This document shows, in pieces, positions 43,794 through 53,004 of a DNA stretch of 64,000 nt. Location of the stretch: NCBI GenBank assembly GCA_964342385.1, contig CAYFGP010000009.1, positions 1 to 64,000 of the forward strand, written 5' to 3'. Numbering within the stretch: position 1 is the first letter of the stretch; every line of letters begins with the position of its first letter. The position numbers and the translations under genes were made by a program. The stretch comes from Oceanospirillum sp964342385. Lineage in GTDB: Bacteria; Pseudomonadota; Gammaproteobacteria; Pseudomonadales; Halomonadaceae. A model generated the notes under the pieces. That model saw only the letters and a program-made list of their open reading frames with translations, made no database searches and was not told where the DNA came from.

Positions 43794-45431
43794 ATGACTC
43801 AAACACTCCGTTCAATCGGCATTAAATCCCGCATGGTACTCGTCCTGCTGGTTACTGTGCTTAGTATTGTCGCCTTGATGAGCTTCTCCCTGAAAACCAG
43901 CTATGAGATGCAGATTCGGGAGAAACAGCAAAAAACTCAGCATATGGTTGAATCTGTTATATCCATGGTTCAGCACCAACACCAACTGTTCAAAGATGGC
44001 GAAAAAACAGAGCAGGAGGCTAAGAACTCTGCACTGAAAGCCGTCGAAAAACTCCGCTATAACAAGACAGATTACTTCTGGGTGAATGATCTGGATGCCA
44101 TCATGGTGATGCACCCGATCAAACCTGCCCTGAATGGTAAAAACCTATACGGTCTGAAAGACAAACAGGGTAAACAATTCTTCAAAAACTTTGTTGATAT
44201 CGTAAAAGCCAAGGGTGCAGGTAACGAAAGTTATCTATGGCCTAAACCAGGCTTTGAAGAACCGGTTGAAAAAGTTTCCTATGTGGAAGGCTTTAAACCC
44301 TGGGGTTGGGTGATCGGTACCGGTATCTATGTGGATGATGTAAAAGCGGAGTTCTGGAGCAATGCCTCTTCGCAAATTATTATTGCCGCTATCGGTTTAG
44401 GCATCACTATTCTGGTACTTTTCCTGATTGCCAGCAGTATTATCAATCCAATGGAAGAAGCCAACCGAGCCATGCATAACATCAGCCAGGGTGATGGTGA
44501 TCTGACCCAACGCCTAAACACCTCCGGCAATGACGAAATGAGCCAACTGGCCCGAGCCTTTAATATGTTCGTGGATCAGATTCAAAGCGTGATTAAAGAA
44601 GTAGACAATTCAACCCAGCGAGTAGCGGCTGCAGCCTCTCAGCTCTCCTCTACTACAGAGCAAACCACTCAAGTTATTACACGCCAAACCTCTGAGACCG
44701 ACCATGTCGCTACTGCAATCAACGAGATGGCTGCAACCATTCATCAGGTTGCACAAAGCGCTCTGCAGGCAGCCAGCACTACCCGTGAAGCAGACTCACA
44801 AGCACAGGATGGCAAACAAAATATTCATGAGACAGCTCATACCGTGAGTTCACTTTCCGATGAAGTCGGCCGCGCCACAGAGGTCATCCAGCAGCTGGAA
44901 ACCCAGGCAGAGAACATTTCCTCTGTACTGGATGTGATTGGCGGTATTGCCGAACAAACCAACCTACTAGCGCTTAATGCTGCGATTGAAGCGGCTCGTG
45001 CGGGTGAACAAGGCCGAGGCTTTGCCGTGGTTGCTGACGAGGTACGCACTTTGGCAAGCCGGACCCAGGAAAGCACTCATGAAATCGAACAGATGATTGA
45101 GCAACTGCAAGCCGGTGCCAAACAAGCGGTAACCGTGATGGAAAACAGCCGCACCAGCACTCAGGTCACAGCTGATAAAGCGATGGCAACACAGGGAGCA
45201 CTGGACACCATCTCTGCATCCATTCAGGGTGTGAACGATATGATCACTCAGATCGCCAGCGCTGCTGAACAGCAGTCATCAGTAGCAGAAGAGATCAATC
45301 GCAACGTGGTGAATATCGTTAACCTTTCCAACGACACTGCGCAAGCATCTGAGCAAACCAGCCAGGCCAGTGCAGAACTAAACACTCTGGCAGAGCAACT
45401 GAAGCTACTGGTACACCGCTTCAAGATCTAA
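43794..45431 (+). CDS. Methyl-accepting chemotaxis protein with sCache domain
   Basis: A 545-residue inner-membrane receptor. Membrane helices at ~12-34 and ~193-215 flank a periplasmic sCache_2 domain (DYFWVNDLDAIMVMHP, then WGWVIGTGIYVDD). A HAMP domain and the signalling hairpin follow, with the tip EQTNLLALNAAIEAARAGEQ and VVADEVRTLA. sCache_2 receptors commonly sense small carboxylates, but the ligand cannot be told here. No CheB/CheR-binding pentapeptide is at the C-terminus. Single gene with its own terminator. Confidence 0.95.
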   Translation: MTQTLRSIGIKSRMVLVLLVTVLSIVALMSFSLKTSYEMQIREKQQKTQHMVESVISMVQHQHQLFKDGEKTEQEAKNSALKAVEKLRYNKTDYFWVNDLDAIMVMHPIKPALNGKNLYGLKDKQGKQFFKNFVDIVKAKGAGNESYLWPKPGFEEPVEKVSYVEGFKPWGWVIGTGIYVDDVKAEFWSNASSQIIIAAIGLGITILVLFLIASSIINPMEEANRAMHNISQGDGDLTQRLNTSGNDEMSQLARAFNMFVDQIQSVIKEVDNSTQRVAAAASQLSSTTEQTTQVITRQTSETDHVATAINEMAATIHQVAQSALQAASTTREADSQAQDGKQNIHETAHTVSSLSDEVGRATEVIQQLETQAENISSVLDVIGGIAEQTNLLALNAAIEAARAGEQGRGFAVVADEVRTLASRTQESTHEIEQMIEQLQAGAKQAVTVMENSRTSTQVTADKAMATQGALDTISASIQGVNDMITQIASAAEQQSSVAEEINRNVVNIVNLSNDTAQASEQTSQASAELNTLAEQLKLLVHRFKI

Positions 45432-45463
45432 CCCGCAAGCAGCCTAAACCACTTCCCCTTACC

Positions 45464-45492
45464 GGCCCTAACATTTCGTTAGGGCCTTTTTA
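45464..45492 (+). terminator. Rho-independent terminator
   Basis: GGCCCTAAC-atttc-GTTAGGGCC followed by TTTTTAT, ending the sCache chemoreceptor gene. Confidence 0.9.
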
Positions 45493-45746
45493 TTTGTCGA
45501 AACAACTGTGAGCTACTGGTTAATAACAAAAAACCACACAAAGCCTAAGCCAAATTAATCGACCGCATGATAAAATTTTTTATAATACAACACATTAGCG
45601 TCAACATTATTACAACCTATACCTAAAGCGACAGAATAAAGGCTAAAAAACAACCCTGCATCCCCATCACTCATTAGTCAGTCGGTGGAGAAGCAAAACA
45701 ATACTTTGCTTAGGTATACCACTTTCTCTAGGACACAGGGCTAAGT

Positions 45747-47345
45747 ATGCTGAACTCCATTGCGAACCTTATCGATAGCTCCTTGCGCATTTGCGGCGCC
45801 AGAAGCCTGAACTCCCAATTTTTACTCTCCTATGCATTGATTTTCCTGCTAGCTATCGCTTCTGGCGTCTCGCTTTATCTCAGCATGGCAATCAACCCTC
45901 AGACCATTAATATCGCAGGCCGCCAGCGCATGCTCAGCCAGAAGATCGCCAAAGAAGCGATGCTGGTTGCCGCTCAGGTAGAAAACAAAAGCTCTCTGCA
46001 AAAAACCATGCAGCTGTTTGAACGCTCCCATAAAGATATCGTCAACGGTAACACTGAATTGGGTATGAACCCAATCACAGACAGCACCATTCTGGCTCAG
46101 ATGCAGCAAGTCGACAGCTTATGGCGCACTTATAAGGGCGTGATTAACCGCTATGTCGATAATCCAACAGCAGAACTGACCCAGGAGATTAAGAAGCAAT
46201 CCCCTGTGGTACTGAAAGAAATGAACAAAGCGGTTGTTATGATGACCAAGGCCGCCAATGCCACCATGAAACAGATGCTGATGACCGCCTTTGTCTGCGT
46301 ATTGGTGATTGTATTTCTGGTCGTAATGGGTCGGGTATTTGGACTGAGACAACTAATGGACAATATCACCCGCTTGCAGAAGCGCCTGTCTCATGTGGGT
46401 CAGGGTGATTTTACTCACCGCTTCAACATCACTCATACCGATAATGAAGTCGGTAAAATGTTTGCCGCATATAACAACATGATCGAACAAGTCAGCACCC
46501 TTGTACAAAACGCCCGTCAAGCCGCAGAAAGAACCAGCAGCCACAGTAAAAGCGTAGTAAAAGCGACCAATGATGCAGAAGCCGGTGTAGATCGCCAGTA
46601 CAACGACATTGATCAAGTAGCAACTGCGATGAACGAAATGAGCGCTACGGTTAACGAAGTCGCTCAGAATGCCGTTCAGGCAGCGGAAGCCGCCCGTACT
46701 GCAGACGAACAGGCCCGAGGTGGTATGAAGGTAGTCCAATCCGCTGTCAACCAGATCCAACAGATGGTAAGCCAGCTAGGAGATACCTCCTGTGTACTGG
46801 ACAAACTGGAAGCCGAGTCTGAAGAAATTGGCAAAGTGCTGGAGGTAATCACAGGTATTGCCGAACAAACCAACCTGCTGGCACTGAATGCTGCCATTGA
46901 AGCCGCCCGGGCCGGTGAACAAGGCCGAGGTTTTGCGGTAGTTGCCGATGAAGTGCGTACCCTGGCCCAACGCACCCAGGAATCCACGGAAGAGATCAAA
47001 CAGATTATTGAACGCCTGCAAAGCCAGGCTCGCAATGCTGTAAGCTCCATGGAGCAAAGCTCTGAATTAGCCAGCACCAGTGTTTCTCAGGCAGAAGAAG
47101 CTGCTGCTGCACTAGAGCATATCGCCACCGCCGTCGATAGCATCAATTCTATGAATACCATGATTGCGACAGCGGCTGAAGAGCAAAGCCAGGTAGCGGA
47201 AGATATTGATCAACGTATTGTCAGTATCGCCGATGTAGCCGAGAAAACCCGTAATGACACCACCGAAGTGGTACAAGCAACAGAGCAAATTGAAAGAGAA
47301 GTGGAAGACCTAGAAAAATTAATTAAGCAATTCAAAACTGCTTAA
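45747..47345 (+). CDS. Methyl-accepting chemotaxis protein with PilJ/NarX-type sensor
   Basis: A 532-residue receptor. The membrane helix ~25-47 is followed by a periplasmic helical sensor of the PilJ/NarX type with the P-box-like NIAGRQRMLSQKIAKEA. A second membrane helix (~175-196), HAMP, and a signalling tip EQTNLLALNAAIEAARAGEQ follow. The NarX P-box binds nitrate or nitrite and PilJ acts in twitching; neither role is proven here. It lacks a C-terminal pentapeptide. AGGG precedes the ATG. It is 315 bases after the other chemoreceptor and separately terminated. Confidence 0.93.
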   Translation: MLNSIANLIDSSLRICGARSLNSQFLLSYALIFLLAIASGVSLYLSMAINPQTINIAGRQRMLSQKIAKEAMLVAAQVENKSSLQKTMQLFERSHKDIVNGNTELGMNPITDSTILAQMQQVDSLWRTYKGVINRYVDNPTAELTQEIKKQSPVVLKEMNKAVVMMTKAANATMKQMLMTAFVCVLVIVFLVVMGRVFGLRQLMDNITRLQKRLSHVGQGDFTHRFNITHTDNEVGKMFAAYNNMIEQVSTLVQNARQAAERTSSHSKSVVKATNDAEAGVDRQYNDIDQVATAMNEMSATVNEVAQNAVQAAEAARTADEQARGGMKVVQSAVNQIQQMVSQLGDTSCVLDKLEAESEEIGKVLEVITGIAEQTNLLALNAAIEAARAGEQGRGFAVVADEVRTLAQRTQESTEEIKQIIERLQSQARNAVSSMEQSSELASTSVSQAEEAAAALEHIATAVDSINSMNTMIATAAEEQSQVAEDIDQRIVSIADVAEKTRNDTTEVVQATEQIEREVEDLEKLIKQFKTA

Positions 47346-47412
47346 AACTGCGTACAATCCAGTTCGCAATTTCTGATTCATTGGTGATAATGATTCAGAC
47401 AACTGTTTTCTC

Positions 47413-47452
47413 AGCCCGTATATAACACCTTGTTATTGCGGGCTTTTATTTT
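47413..47452 (+). terminator. Rho-independent terminator
   Basis: AGCCCG...CGGGCT with inner ATAACA/TGTTAT pairing, followed by a T-rich run. It ends the PilJ-type receptor gene. The rest of the interval to 47737 shows no supported gene. Confidence 0.8.
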
Positions 47453-47737
47453 TCTTTCTGCATCTGCGATGCGCACTTTGCGTCTCGGCTATGCAACACG
47501 AGCGCTTTTGTATCAGCATTCTAATGAGCGTGAAAATTTCTCTGAAAAAACTTCCTGCACTTCTGAAAACAGCGTCTACACTCAATTTTGTACACCCGAA
47601 CGCCAAGCACTCAAATGGAAGCATCTCTTCAATAAAGCGCTGTATTTTTCAGAGGCTAACAAGAGAAACTGAAAGACTTTTGTTTAAGTGCGCATAACAA
47701 AAAAACAAGACTGTACATTAAGCAGGAGATACACCAT

Positions 47738-48007
47738 ATGCTGACTTTTGAAGATACCGTTGGCCTGAGCGATTTATCTGAAGGTGAAGTACTGGCTATT
47801 GCCGAGCATGAGCACACTGCACCTATTATCGCCTCTGGAATCGGCTCATTTCTGATGCAACATCATGGAGAACAAGTGATTAGTCAATACATCCTGGAAG
47901 ACCTGACCCGAGCCCAGCGCCACGGTGACTACCAACATCAAGCAGATCTAATGAAAGTGCTGACTCACTTTCTGGAAGAACACCCAATTCAGGGACATTC
48001 ACACTAG
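47738..48007 (+). CDS. Small conserved protein of unknown function
   Basis: An 89-residue soluble, acidic and His-rich protein (MLTFEDTVGLSDLSEGEVLA, IAEHEH, FLEEHPIQGHSH). It resembles short uncharacterised proteobacterial proteins with the opening TVGLSDL.E.E..AIAEHEH, recalled from memory. AGGAG precedes the ATG. Single gene followed by a terminator. No function is proposed. Confidence 0.75.
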   Translation: MLTFEDTVGLSDLSEGEVLAIAEHEHTAPIIASGIGSFLMQHHGEQVISQYILEDLTRAQRHGDYQHQADLMKVLTHFLEEHPIQGHSH

Positions 48008-48120
48008 ACGTTCCCCATTCTCCAATTGTCTGTATTAAAAATTTTCCAGTGTTGACTGACATGCTAACAGCAACAGATACAGATCGATGAAAACCGCTTT
48101 TCTCTAATCCGTTTCGTTTT

Positions 48121-48150
48121 AAGCCGGCAGCCGTGCCGGCTTCTTTTTTT
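48121..48150 (+). terminator. Rho-independent terminator
   Basis: AAGCCGGCAgccgTGCCGGCTT followed by CTTTTTTT, downstream of the small gene at 47738. Confidence 0.85.
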
Positions 48151-48303
48151 AATCTATTTTATCTATAGAGCTCTACCATCCACTGCCATACCTATCTGTT
48201 AACTCTTGCAGCCTCAGAGCAAATCTTGCCTCCAGCCTCCCCTATGGTAAACTGCCCGCCAATTCCTTCTGTTATCTCTTTTCTGCCAGACCTTCGATTT
48301 CCT

Positions 48304-49335
48304 ATGTCAAAACCTTTAAGCCATCACCGCCGTTTCTCCATTGCACCCATGTTAGATTGGACTGATAAACACTATCGCTACTTTGCCCGCATTCTGAGCA
48401 AAGAGGCGCTACTGTTTAGCGAAATGGTCACCACAGGCGCTATCCTGTTCGGCCAAAACCCTGAACGCTTTCTGGCTTACAACGACGAAGAGCATCCATT
48501 GGCCCTACAACTGGGCGGCAGCAATCCGGAAGATCTGGCTAAATGCACCAAGATTGCCGATGAATTTGGCTATGACGAAATCAACCTGAATGTGGGCTGC
48601 CCTAGTGATCGGGTGCAAAACAACATGATTGGTGCTTGCCTGATGGGTCATGCAGATCTGGTAGCAGAGTGTATCAGCGCGATGCGCTCGGTAACCGATA
48701 AAGCGGTCAGCGTAAAATGTCGTATCGGTATCGATGATCAGGAACCAGAAGAGATATTACCTAAGTTTATCGAAACAGTTGCCGCTACAGGTTGTACCAG
48801 CTTTACACTTCACGCCCGTAAGGCCTGGCTGCAGGGCTTAAGCCCGAAAGAAAACCGGGAGATACCACCGCTGGACTATGATCTGGTCTACCGCATGAAA
48901 CAGGCCTACCCAGAACTGGAAGTCTCAATCAACGGCGGTATTAAGACCTTTGCTGAGATGGAACAACACCTGCAACACGTTGATGGCGTGATGGTAGGAC
49001 GAGAAGCCTATCAGAACCCTTATCTGCTGGCAGAAGCCGATCAGAAGCTGTTTGGCTCTGATCGTCCTGTGATCTCACGCCACCAAGCTATCGAGCAGAT
49101 GCTAGATTATATCGAGCGGCAGATGAGCCAGGATGTGTACTTGGGTCACATTAGTCGCCATATACTAGGTATTTTCCAGGGCTGCCCTGGAGGCCGTAAG
49201 TTCCGCCGCTATATCAGCGAAAACGCTTACAAACCAGGCGCTGGGCCTGAAGTTGTCAGAGAAGCACTGGCACTGGTATCGGAACAGGCCATTCTGGATC
49301 AGGCGTTTAAAGCTCAAATGGCGATGGCAGAGTAG
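48304..49335 (+). CDS. dusA: tRNA-dihydrouridine(20/20a) synthase
   Basis: A 343-residue flavoenzyme that reduces uridine 20/20a in tRNA. The start RRFSIAPMLDWTDKHYRY is typical of DusA. The catalytic Cys is in NVGCPSDRVQNNMIGACLM, and the FMN-binding region SINGGIKT...GVMVGREAYQNP follows. An upstream ATG at 48226 would add a non-conserved 26-residue tail, so 48304 is used. Confidence 0.95.
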   Translation: MSKPLSHHRRFSIAPMLDWTDKHYRYFARILSKEALLFSEMVTTGAILFGQNPERFLAYNDEEHPLALQLGGSNPEDLAKCTKIADEFGYDEINLNVGCPSDRVQNNMIGACLMGHADLVAECISAMRSVTDKAVSVKCRIGIDDQEPEEILPKFIETVAATGCTSFTLHARKAWLQGLSPKENREIPPLDYDLVYRMKQAYPELEVSINGGIKTFAEMEQHLQHVDGVMVGREAYQNPYLLAEADQKLFGSDRPVISRHQAIEQMLDYIERQMSQDVYLGHISRHILGIFQGCPGGRKFRRYISENAYKPGAGPEVVREALALVSEQAILDQAFKAQMAMAE

Positions 49336-49510
49336 AACGAGTACGACTGACAGCTCATTTTTAAGTTTGCTATGCCTTGGATTATAAAGTTAGTTGCAGA
49401 AAGTTTTAGCGATGGGTTTACAAGCGACTCCTGTCTACCTTAGTGTTATTGCAGGGAACTGATTTTCTCTTTAAAAACAAGAGACTCATCGATTGCAGGA
49501 CACTATAGCT

Positions 49511-50461
49511 ATGCCAAGCAAACTGGAACAACTCCGCCAAATGACCGTTGTGGTTGCCGATACCGGTGATATTGATGCCATCCGGGATTTACAACCACAA
49601 GACGCGACAACCAATCCTTCTCTGGTACTCAAGGTTGCCGATAAACCTCAGTATCAACTCTTATTAAAGGAGGCGATGGAGAAGGCTCGCCAGGAGAGCT
49701 TGGACCCGGCCCAACAACTGGCTTATGCCGTAGACCGCGCCTCTGTGGCCATTGGTGCCGAGATCAATCAGATCATCCCCGGTTATATCTCTACTGAAGT
49801 CAGTGCCAAACTGTCTTTTGATATTCGTGGTACTGTTGAAAAAGCACGCCGTCTGATTCAGCTCTATCAGGAAAAAGGTATTAGCCGTGATCGCGTACTG
49901 ATTAAGATCGCCTCTACCTGGGAAGGCATTAAAGCGGCTGAGATTCTGGAAAAAGAGGGTATCCACTGCAACCTGACACTGCTGTTTGCGATGCCTCAAG
50001 CCGTTGCATGTGCAGAAGCAGGCACTACGCTAATCTCACCTTTTGTTGGTCGTATTCTGGACTGGTACAAAACAGCTCAACCAGATGAAGACTGGAGCGG
50101 TGCAAACGATCCAGGTGTATGCTCAGTACAGAAGATCTATCAGTACTACAAAGAGCACGGCTACCAAACCATCGTGATGGGTGCCAGTTTCCGCAATACC
50201 GATGAAATTGAACACCTGGCAGACTGTGATCGCCTGACTATCAGCCCGGCACTGTTGGAGCAATTGGCAGCGGATCAAGGCGAGCTACAGCAAGTACTGA
50301 AGCCTGAAGCAGCCCGCGGTCAACAACCTCAACCACTAGATGAAGCGACGTTCCGTTGGCAGATGAATCAAGATGCGATGGCAACCGAAAAGCTGGCCCA
50401 GGGTATTAGCCAGTTTGCAGCGGATCAGGATAAGCTAGAAGCGTTACTGGCAGAACTTTAA
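49511..50461 (+). CDS. tal: Transaldolase
   Basis: A 316-residue TalB-type enzyme of the pentose phosphate pathway. The Schiff-base Lys is in RVLIKIASTWEGIKAA. DATTNPSLVLK and NLTLLFAMPQAVACAEAG are further family segments. The C-terminus is typical of the classical E. coli type. The longest frame starts with a TTG at 49493; AGGA lies ten bases before the ATG at 49511, which is used. Single gene. Confidence 0.96.
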   Translation: MPSKLEQLRQMTVVVADTGDIDAIRDLQPQDATTNPSLVLKVADKPQYQLLLKEAMEKARQESLDPAQQLAYAVDRASVAIGAEINQIIPGYISTEVSAKLSFDIRGTVEKARRLIQLYQEKGISRDRVLIKIASTWEGIKAAEILEKEGIHCNLTLLFAMPQAVACAEAGTTLISPFVGRILDWYKTAQPDEDWSGANDPGVCSVQKIYQYYKEHGYQTIVMGASFRNTDEIEHLADCDRLTISPALLEQLAADQGELQQVLKPEAARGQQPQPLDEATFRWQMNQDAMATEKLAQGISQFAADQDKLEALLAEL

Positions 50462-50517
50462 CTCCGCAGCGTCTCTTTTATCCTCTCTGAAATCCAAATA
50501 ATCAGTGCAATAAAAAA

Positions 50518-50546
50518 CCCTTAGGGAAAATAAACTTCCCTAAGGG
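50518..50546 (-). terminator. Rho-independent terminator
   Basis: CCCTTAGGGAA/TTCCCTAAGGG with TTTTTTA following on the minus strand. It ends the STAS gene and lies between convergent tal and STAS genes. Confidence 0.85.
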
Positions 50547-50634
50547 CTCTACATTCTCTCAGACCATCAGCCTTTGCCAATATAACCAATCACTATGTAT
50601 CAGCAGATCCAGGCATACCAGGTTATAAAATAAC

Positions 50635-51153
50635 TCAGTGTCGTGTCGCACCATCCTCTACACCCACAGCAGCAGGACAATTTTCCAGCGCAAAGACCAC
50701 AGGTTCAAATTCAGCTTTATTTTTAGGGTTTAATCCCATCAAAATACGATGAGCATCAATCACTTTCTGACGTACACTTTCTGCACACTCATCCAGAATC
50801 GGTGCTTCCTGCATACAACAGCCCAACTCAACCGGCTCCCTACAGATTTCAAAATAATGCTCAAAACCCATGGTTTCCAGAATATGCGTAATATCCGTAC
50901 GAGTACTGATAATCGTCGGCTTATGGTTTAACACGCCTTTCGCATTAACGGCTATTTTTGCCAATAACCCTAATGCGGTACTGTCGATACCGTCCGTTTC
51001 CGTCAGATCCACTACAACGGATTTTAATTCCCCACCAAAAATTCGCTTTAACAGAGAATCGATTGTGGAACATAGTGTCAATCTGACATCGCCCATAAAC
51101 TTCAGAACGTAAACATCCTGATTTTCGGCGACCATGATTTTACCATTTTGCAT
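50635..51153 (-). CDS. STAS-domain anti-sigma factor antagonist
   Basis: A 172-residue protein. Residues 1-105 are a STAS domain with the phosphorylatable Ser in TDGIDSTALGLL. The C-terminal ~65 residues are an extension rich in Cys and Glu (CREPVELGCCMQEAP) not seen in basic STAS proteins. It lies 32 bases after the PP2C phosphatase gene, the usual partner that dephosphorylates it. This matches the HsbR-HsbA pair of Pseudomonas, which couples surface signals to the anti-sigma factor FlgM and motility; the role here is inferred. Confidence 0.85.
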   Translation of the reverse strand: MQNGKIMVAENQDVYVLKFMGDVRLTLCSTIDSLLKRIFGGELKSVVVDLTETDGIDSTALGLLAKIAVNAKGVLNHKPTIISTRTDITHILETMGFEHYFEICREPVELGCCMQEAPILDECAESVRQKVIDAHRILMGLNPKNKAEFEPVVFALENCPAAVGVEDGATRH

Positions 51154-51185
51154 AATTTAACAACCGGAAATAGACAAACAACTGG

Positions 51186-52346
51186 CTACCCTTTTTTACC
51201 GGATACCGTCATTAAAGTGACGTCATCAGGAGAATCTTCCATCCCCATCTGAGCAAACCACTCCACCATCCCAGCGTGATCTCCTGCATACTGCTGAGCA
51301 ATTTCCAACAGTGTAGTTTCTTTATCGGCCAGACTGCCGCTTTGCATTAGCTCAAAAACGCCATCAGAGAAAAGCGAGAGATAGTAGCTCGGCTGCAACA
51401 ATAACTCAAATTCCTCGTAGACCGCATCGTCAAAAAGTCCTACAGGCATCCCCTTACCTTCGATAAAAGCAGCCTTACCATCCTGAACCAACACAGGCGC
51501 TGGATATTGAGCACCATTGCAATAACACATCTTATGATTCTCACCATCCAATATGGCCAGGAAGATAGTGACATGCTTACCCAACTCCGTGCCCAAAATC
51601 TCCTTATTCAGCTCAGCCAAAATCGCTCCTGGGGAAATGTTGGCACCTCTGATTAACATACGGGTAACAAAGCGCCGGATAAATACCCTCAAGAGGATAG
51701 TCAGGAAAGCAGAAGAAGCGCCGTGGCCGGACACATCTGCTAAATAAAAGAGCACTCGCTCACGATCCATCGGGAAGTAATCTACGAAGTCACCACTCAG
51801 ATATAAAGAGGGGCATACTTTATGCTCAAAAGTCAGTGTCTGAAAATTCCATGGAGTTTGCGGCAACATCTTCTGCTGCACATAACGCCCTGCCTGCTGA
51901 TCCTGCCTTAAGACATCCAGGCTGGTCATCAGTTCCAGATTGATCTGCTCCAGCTCTTCGTAGGTTTGTCGTGCCTGTCGGGCATCCCGTCGCCGACTGA
52001 CGGCTCTATGGGCCACTAAAGATACCAGACTCGAATGTTGGCCAGGATCCAATACATAATCATCTGCACCGGCTTCCATACCTTGTAGCACCAACTCAGC
52101 CTGAGAGTCATTCGCCAGTAGTAACACGGCATAATCTCGCTGAGCATCTAACCAACGCTCAAGACGGAACAGATCTTGATGATCATTCAGATAGAAGATC
52201 ACCAGCTCACAAGCTTTTGATAAATCCCCTGGCACAGAATCCATAGCTAAAGACTCTACAGCCAGATCAACATCCAGTAATTCAGCAAGATGCACTATCT
52301 CACCCGAGCAGGGAATAAACACTGCATCTGCTATAGTTGAAAGCAT
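51186..52346 (-). CDS. Receiver-like/PP2C phosphatase (RsbU/HsbR type)
   Basis: A 386-residue protein: receiver-like N-terminus (~1-120), coiled coil (~125-165) and SpoIIE/PP2C phosphatase (~180-385). The metal-binding residues are in LSGDFVDYF, LADVSGHGASS and DSPDDVTLM. The receiver looks degenerate; the phospho-acceptor region around VIFYLNDHQD lacks the usual surroundings. It should dephosphorylate the STAS protein encoded directly downstream. HsbR-type proteins also carry a kinase domain, not present here. Confidence 0.85.
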   Translation of the reverse strand: MLSTIADAVFIPCSGEIVHLAELLDVDLAVESLAMDSVPGDLSKACELVIFYLNDHQDLFRLERWLDAQRDYAVLLLANDSQAELVLQGMEAGADDYVLDPGQHSSLVSLVAHRAVSRRRDARQARQTYEELEQINLELMTSLDVLRQDQQAGRYVQQKMLPQTPWNFQTLTFEHKVCPSLYLSGDFVDYFPMDRERVLFYLADVSGHGASSAFLTILLRVFIRRFVTRMLIRGANISPGAILAELNKEILGTELGKHVTIFLAILDGENHKMCYCNGAQYPAPVLVQDGKAAFIEGKGMPVGLFDDAVYEEFELLLQPSYYLSLFSDGVFELMQSGSLADKETTLLEIAQQYAGDHAGMVEWFAQMGMEDSPDDVTLMTVSGKKG

Positions 52347-52487
52347 GGTCGCTTATCATCCTTTTTCAGTATCTGGACCTAGTGTAATCCCTAGATTAAC
52401 TCAGGGAAATATCGGGGAGACACACAACCCCAATTTATGCCATAGTTAATGTAACGGTTTGTAAACTTATTGCTAAGAGTGATTGAT

Positions 52488-52784
52488 ATGGAATTTATTT
52501 TACCCTTCGATGAAAAGCGTAAGTTCCCAAGAGTTAAGGTCAATAGCCCCATGACCTTGGAAGAACAGGACTCGGGTAAAACCTACACCGCGCACTGTTT
52601 GGACCTTAGCGCAACGGGAAGTCGGGTTATTCTTGACGAACCGCTGACTGAAAATACCCTGCTACGCATCAAGCTATCCAGTCCTTTGGGCCTGGAGCCT
52701 TTCTGTGCATTAGCAAGGGTTGTGTATAACAGTCTTGAATCAGGCCATGAAATTGGCTTGGAAATTACCGAAATATTGGACTAG
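52488..52784 (+). CDS. PilZ-domain protein
   Basis: A 98-residue single-domain protein. The c-di-GMP binding signature appears as RKFPRVKV near residue 12 followed by DLSATGSRV, close to the RxxxR...DxSxxG pattern with the second Arg replaced by Lys. It is divergent from the PP2C/STAS pair and shares the window with a GGDEF-EAL protein, so it may be one of several readers of c-di-GMP. Weak ribosome binding site (AAGAG). Confidence 0.85.
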   Translation: MEFILPFDEKRKFPRVKVNSPMTLEEQDSGKTYTAHCLDLSATGSRVILDEPLTENTLLRIKLSSPLGLEPFCALARVVYNSLESGHEIGLEITEILD

Positions 52785-53004
52785 ATAGCAGCAGGTGAGT
52801 AACAACATTGAACTCACACCGAAATTGATATCGCCATCGGATAATAAACACACAGGCAAGAACCCAAACACATGGGTAAACGACAGCTTGGCTATTTAAA
52901 AGGCCTGTATTCTCCCGCTACAGGCAGGAGAATGCAGAAATTTAAGCGTTTAGGTATGCGATACCAAACTAAGAATGGATTGCAGCAAATAGCCCTGCAA
53001 AGAA

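Noticed and set aside
45597..45746. Sigma-28 promoter before the PilJ-type receptor
   Set aside because: A TAAAG box is present, but the GCCGATAA half and the 15-bp spacing do not match.
47430..47672. 80-codon plus-strand frame after the PilJ-type receptor
   Set aside because: Begins inside the terminator of the receptor gene and lacks a ribosome binding site.
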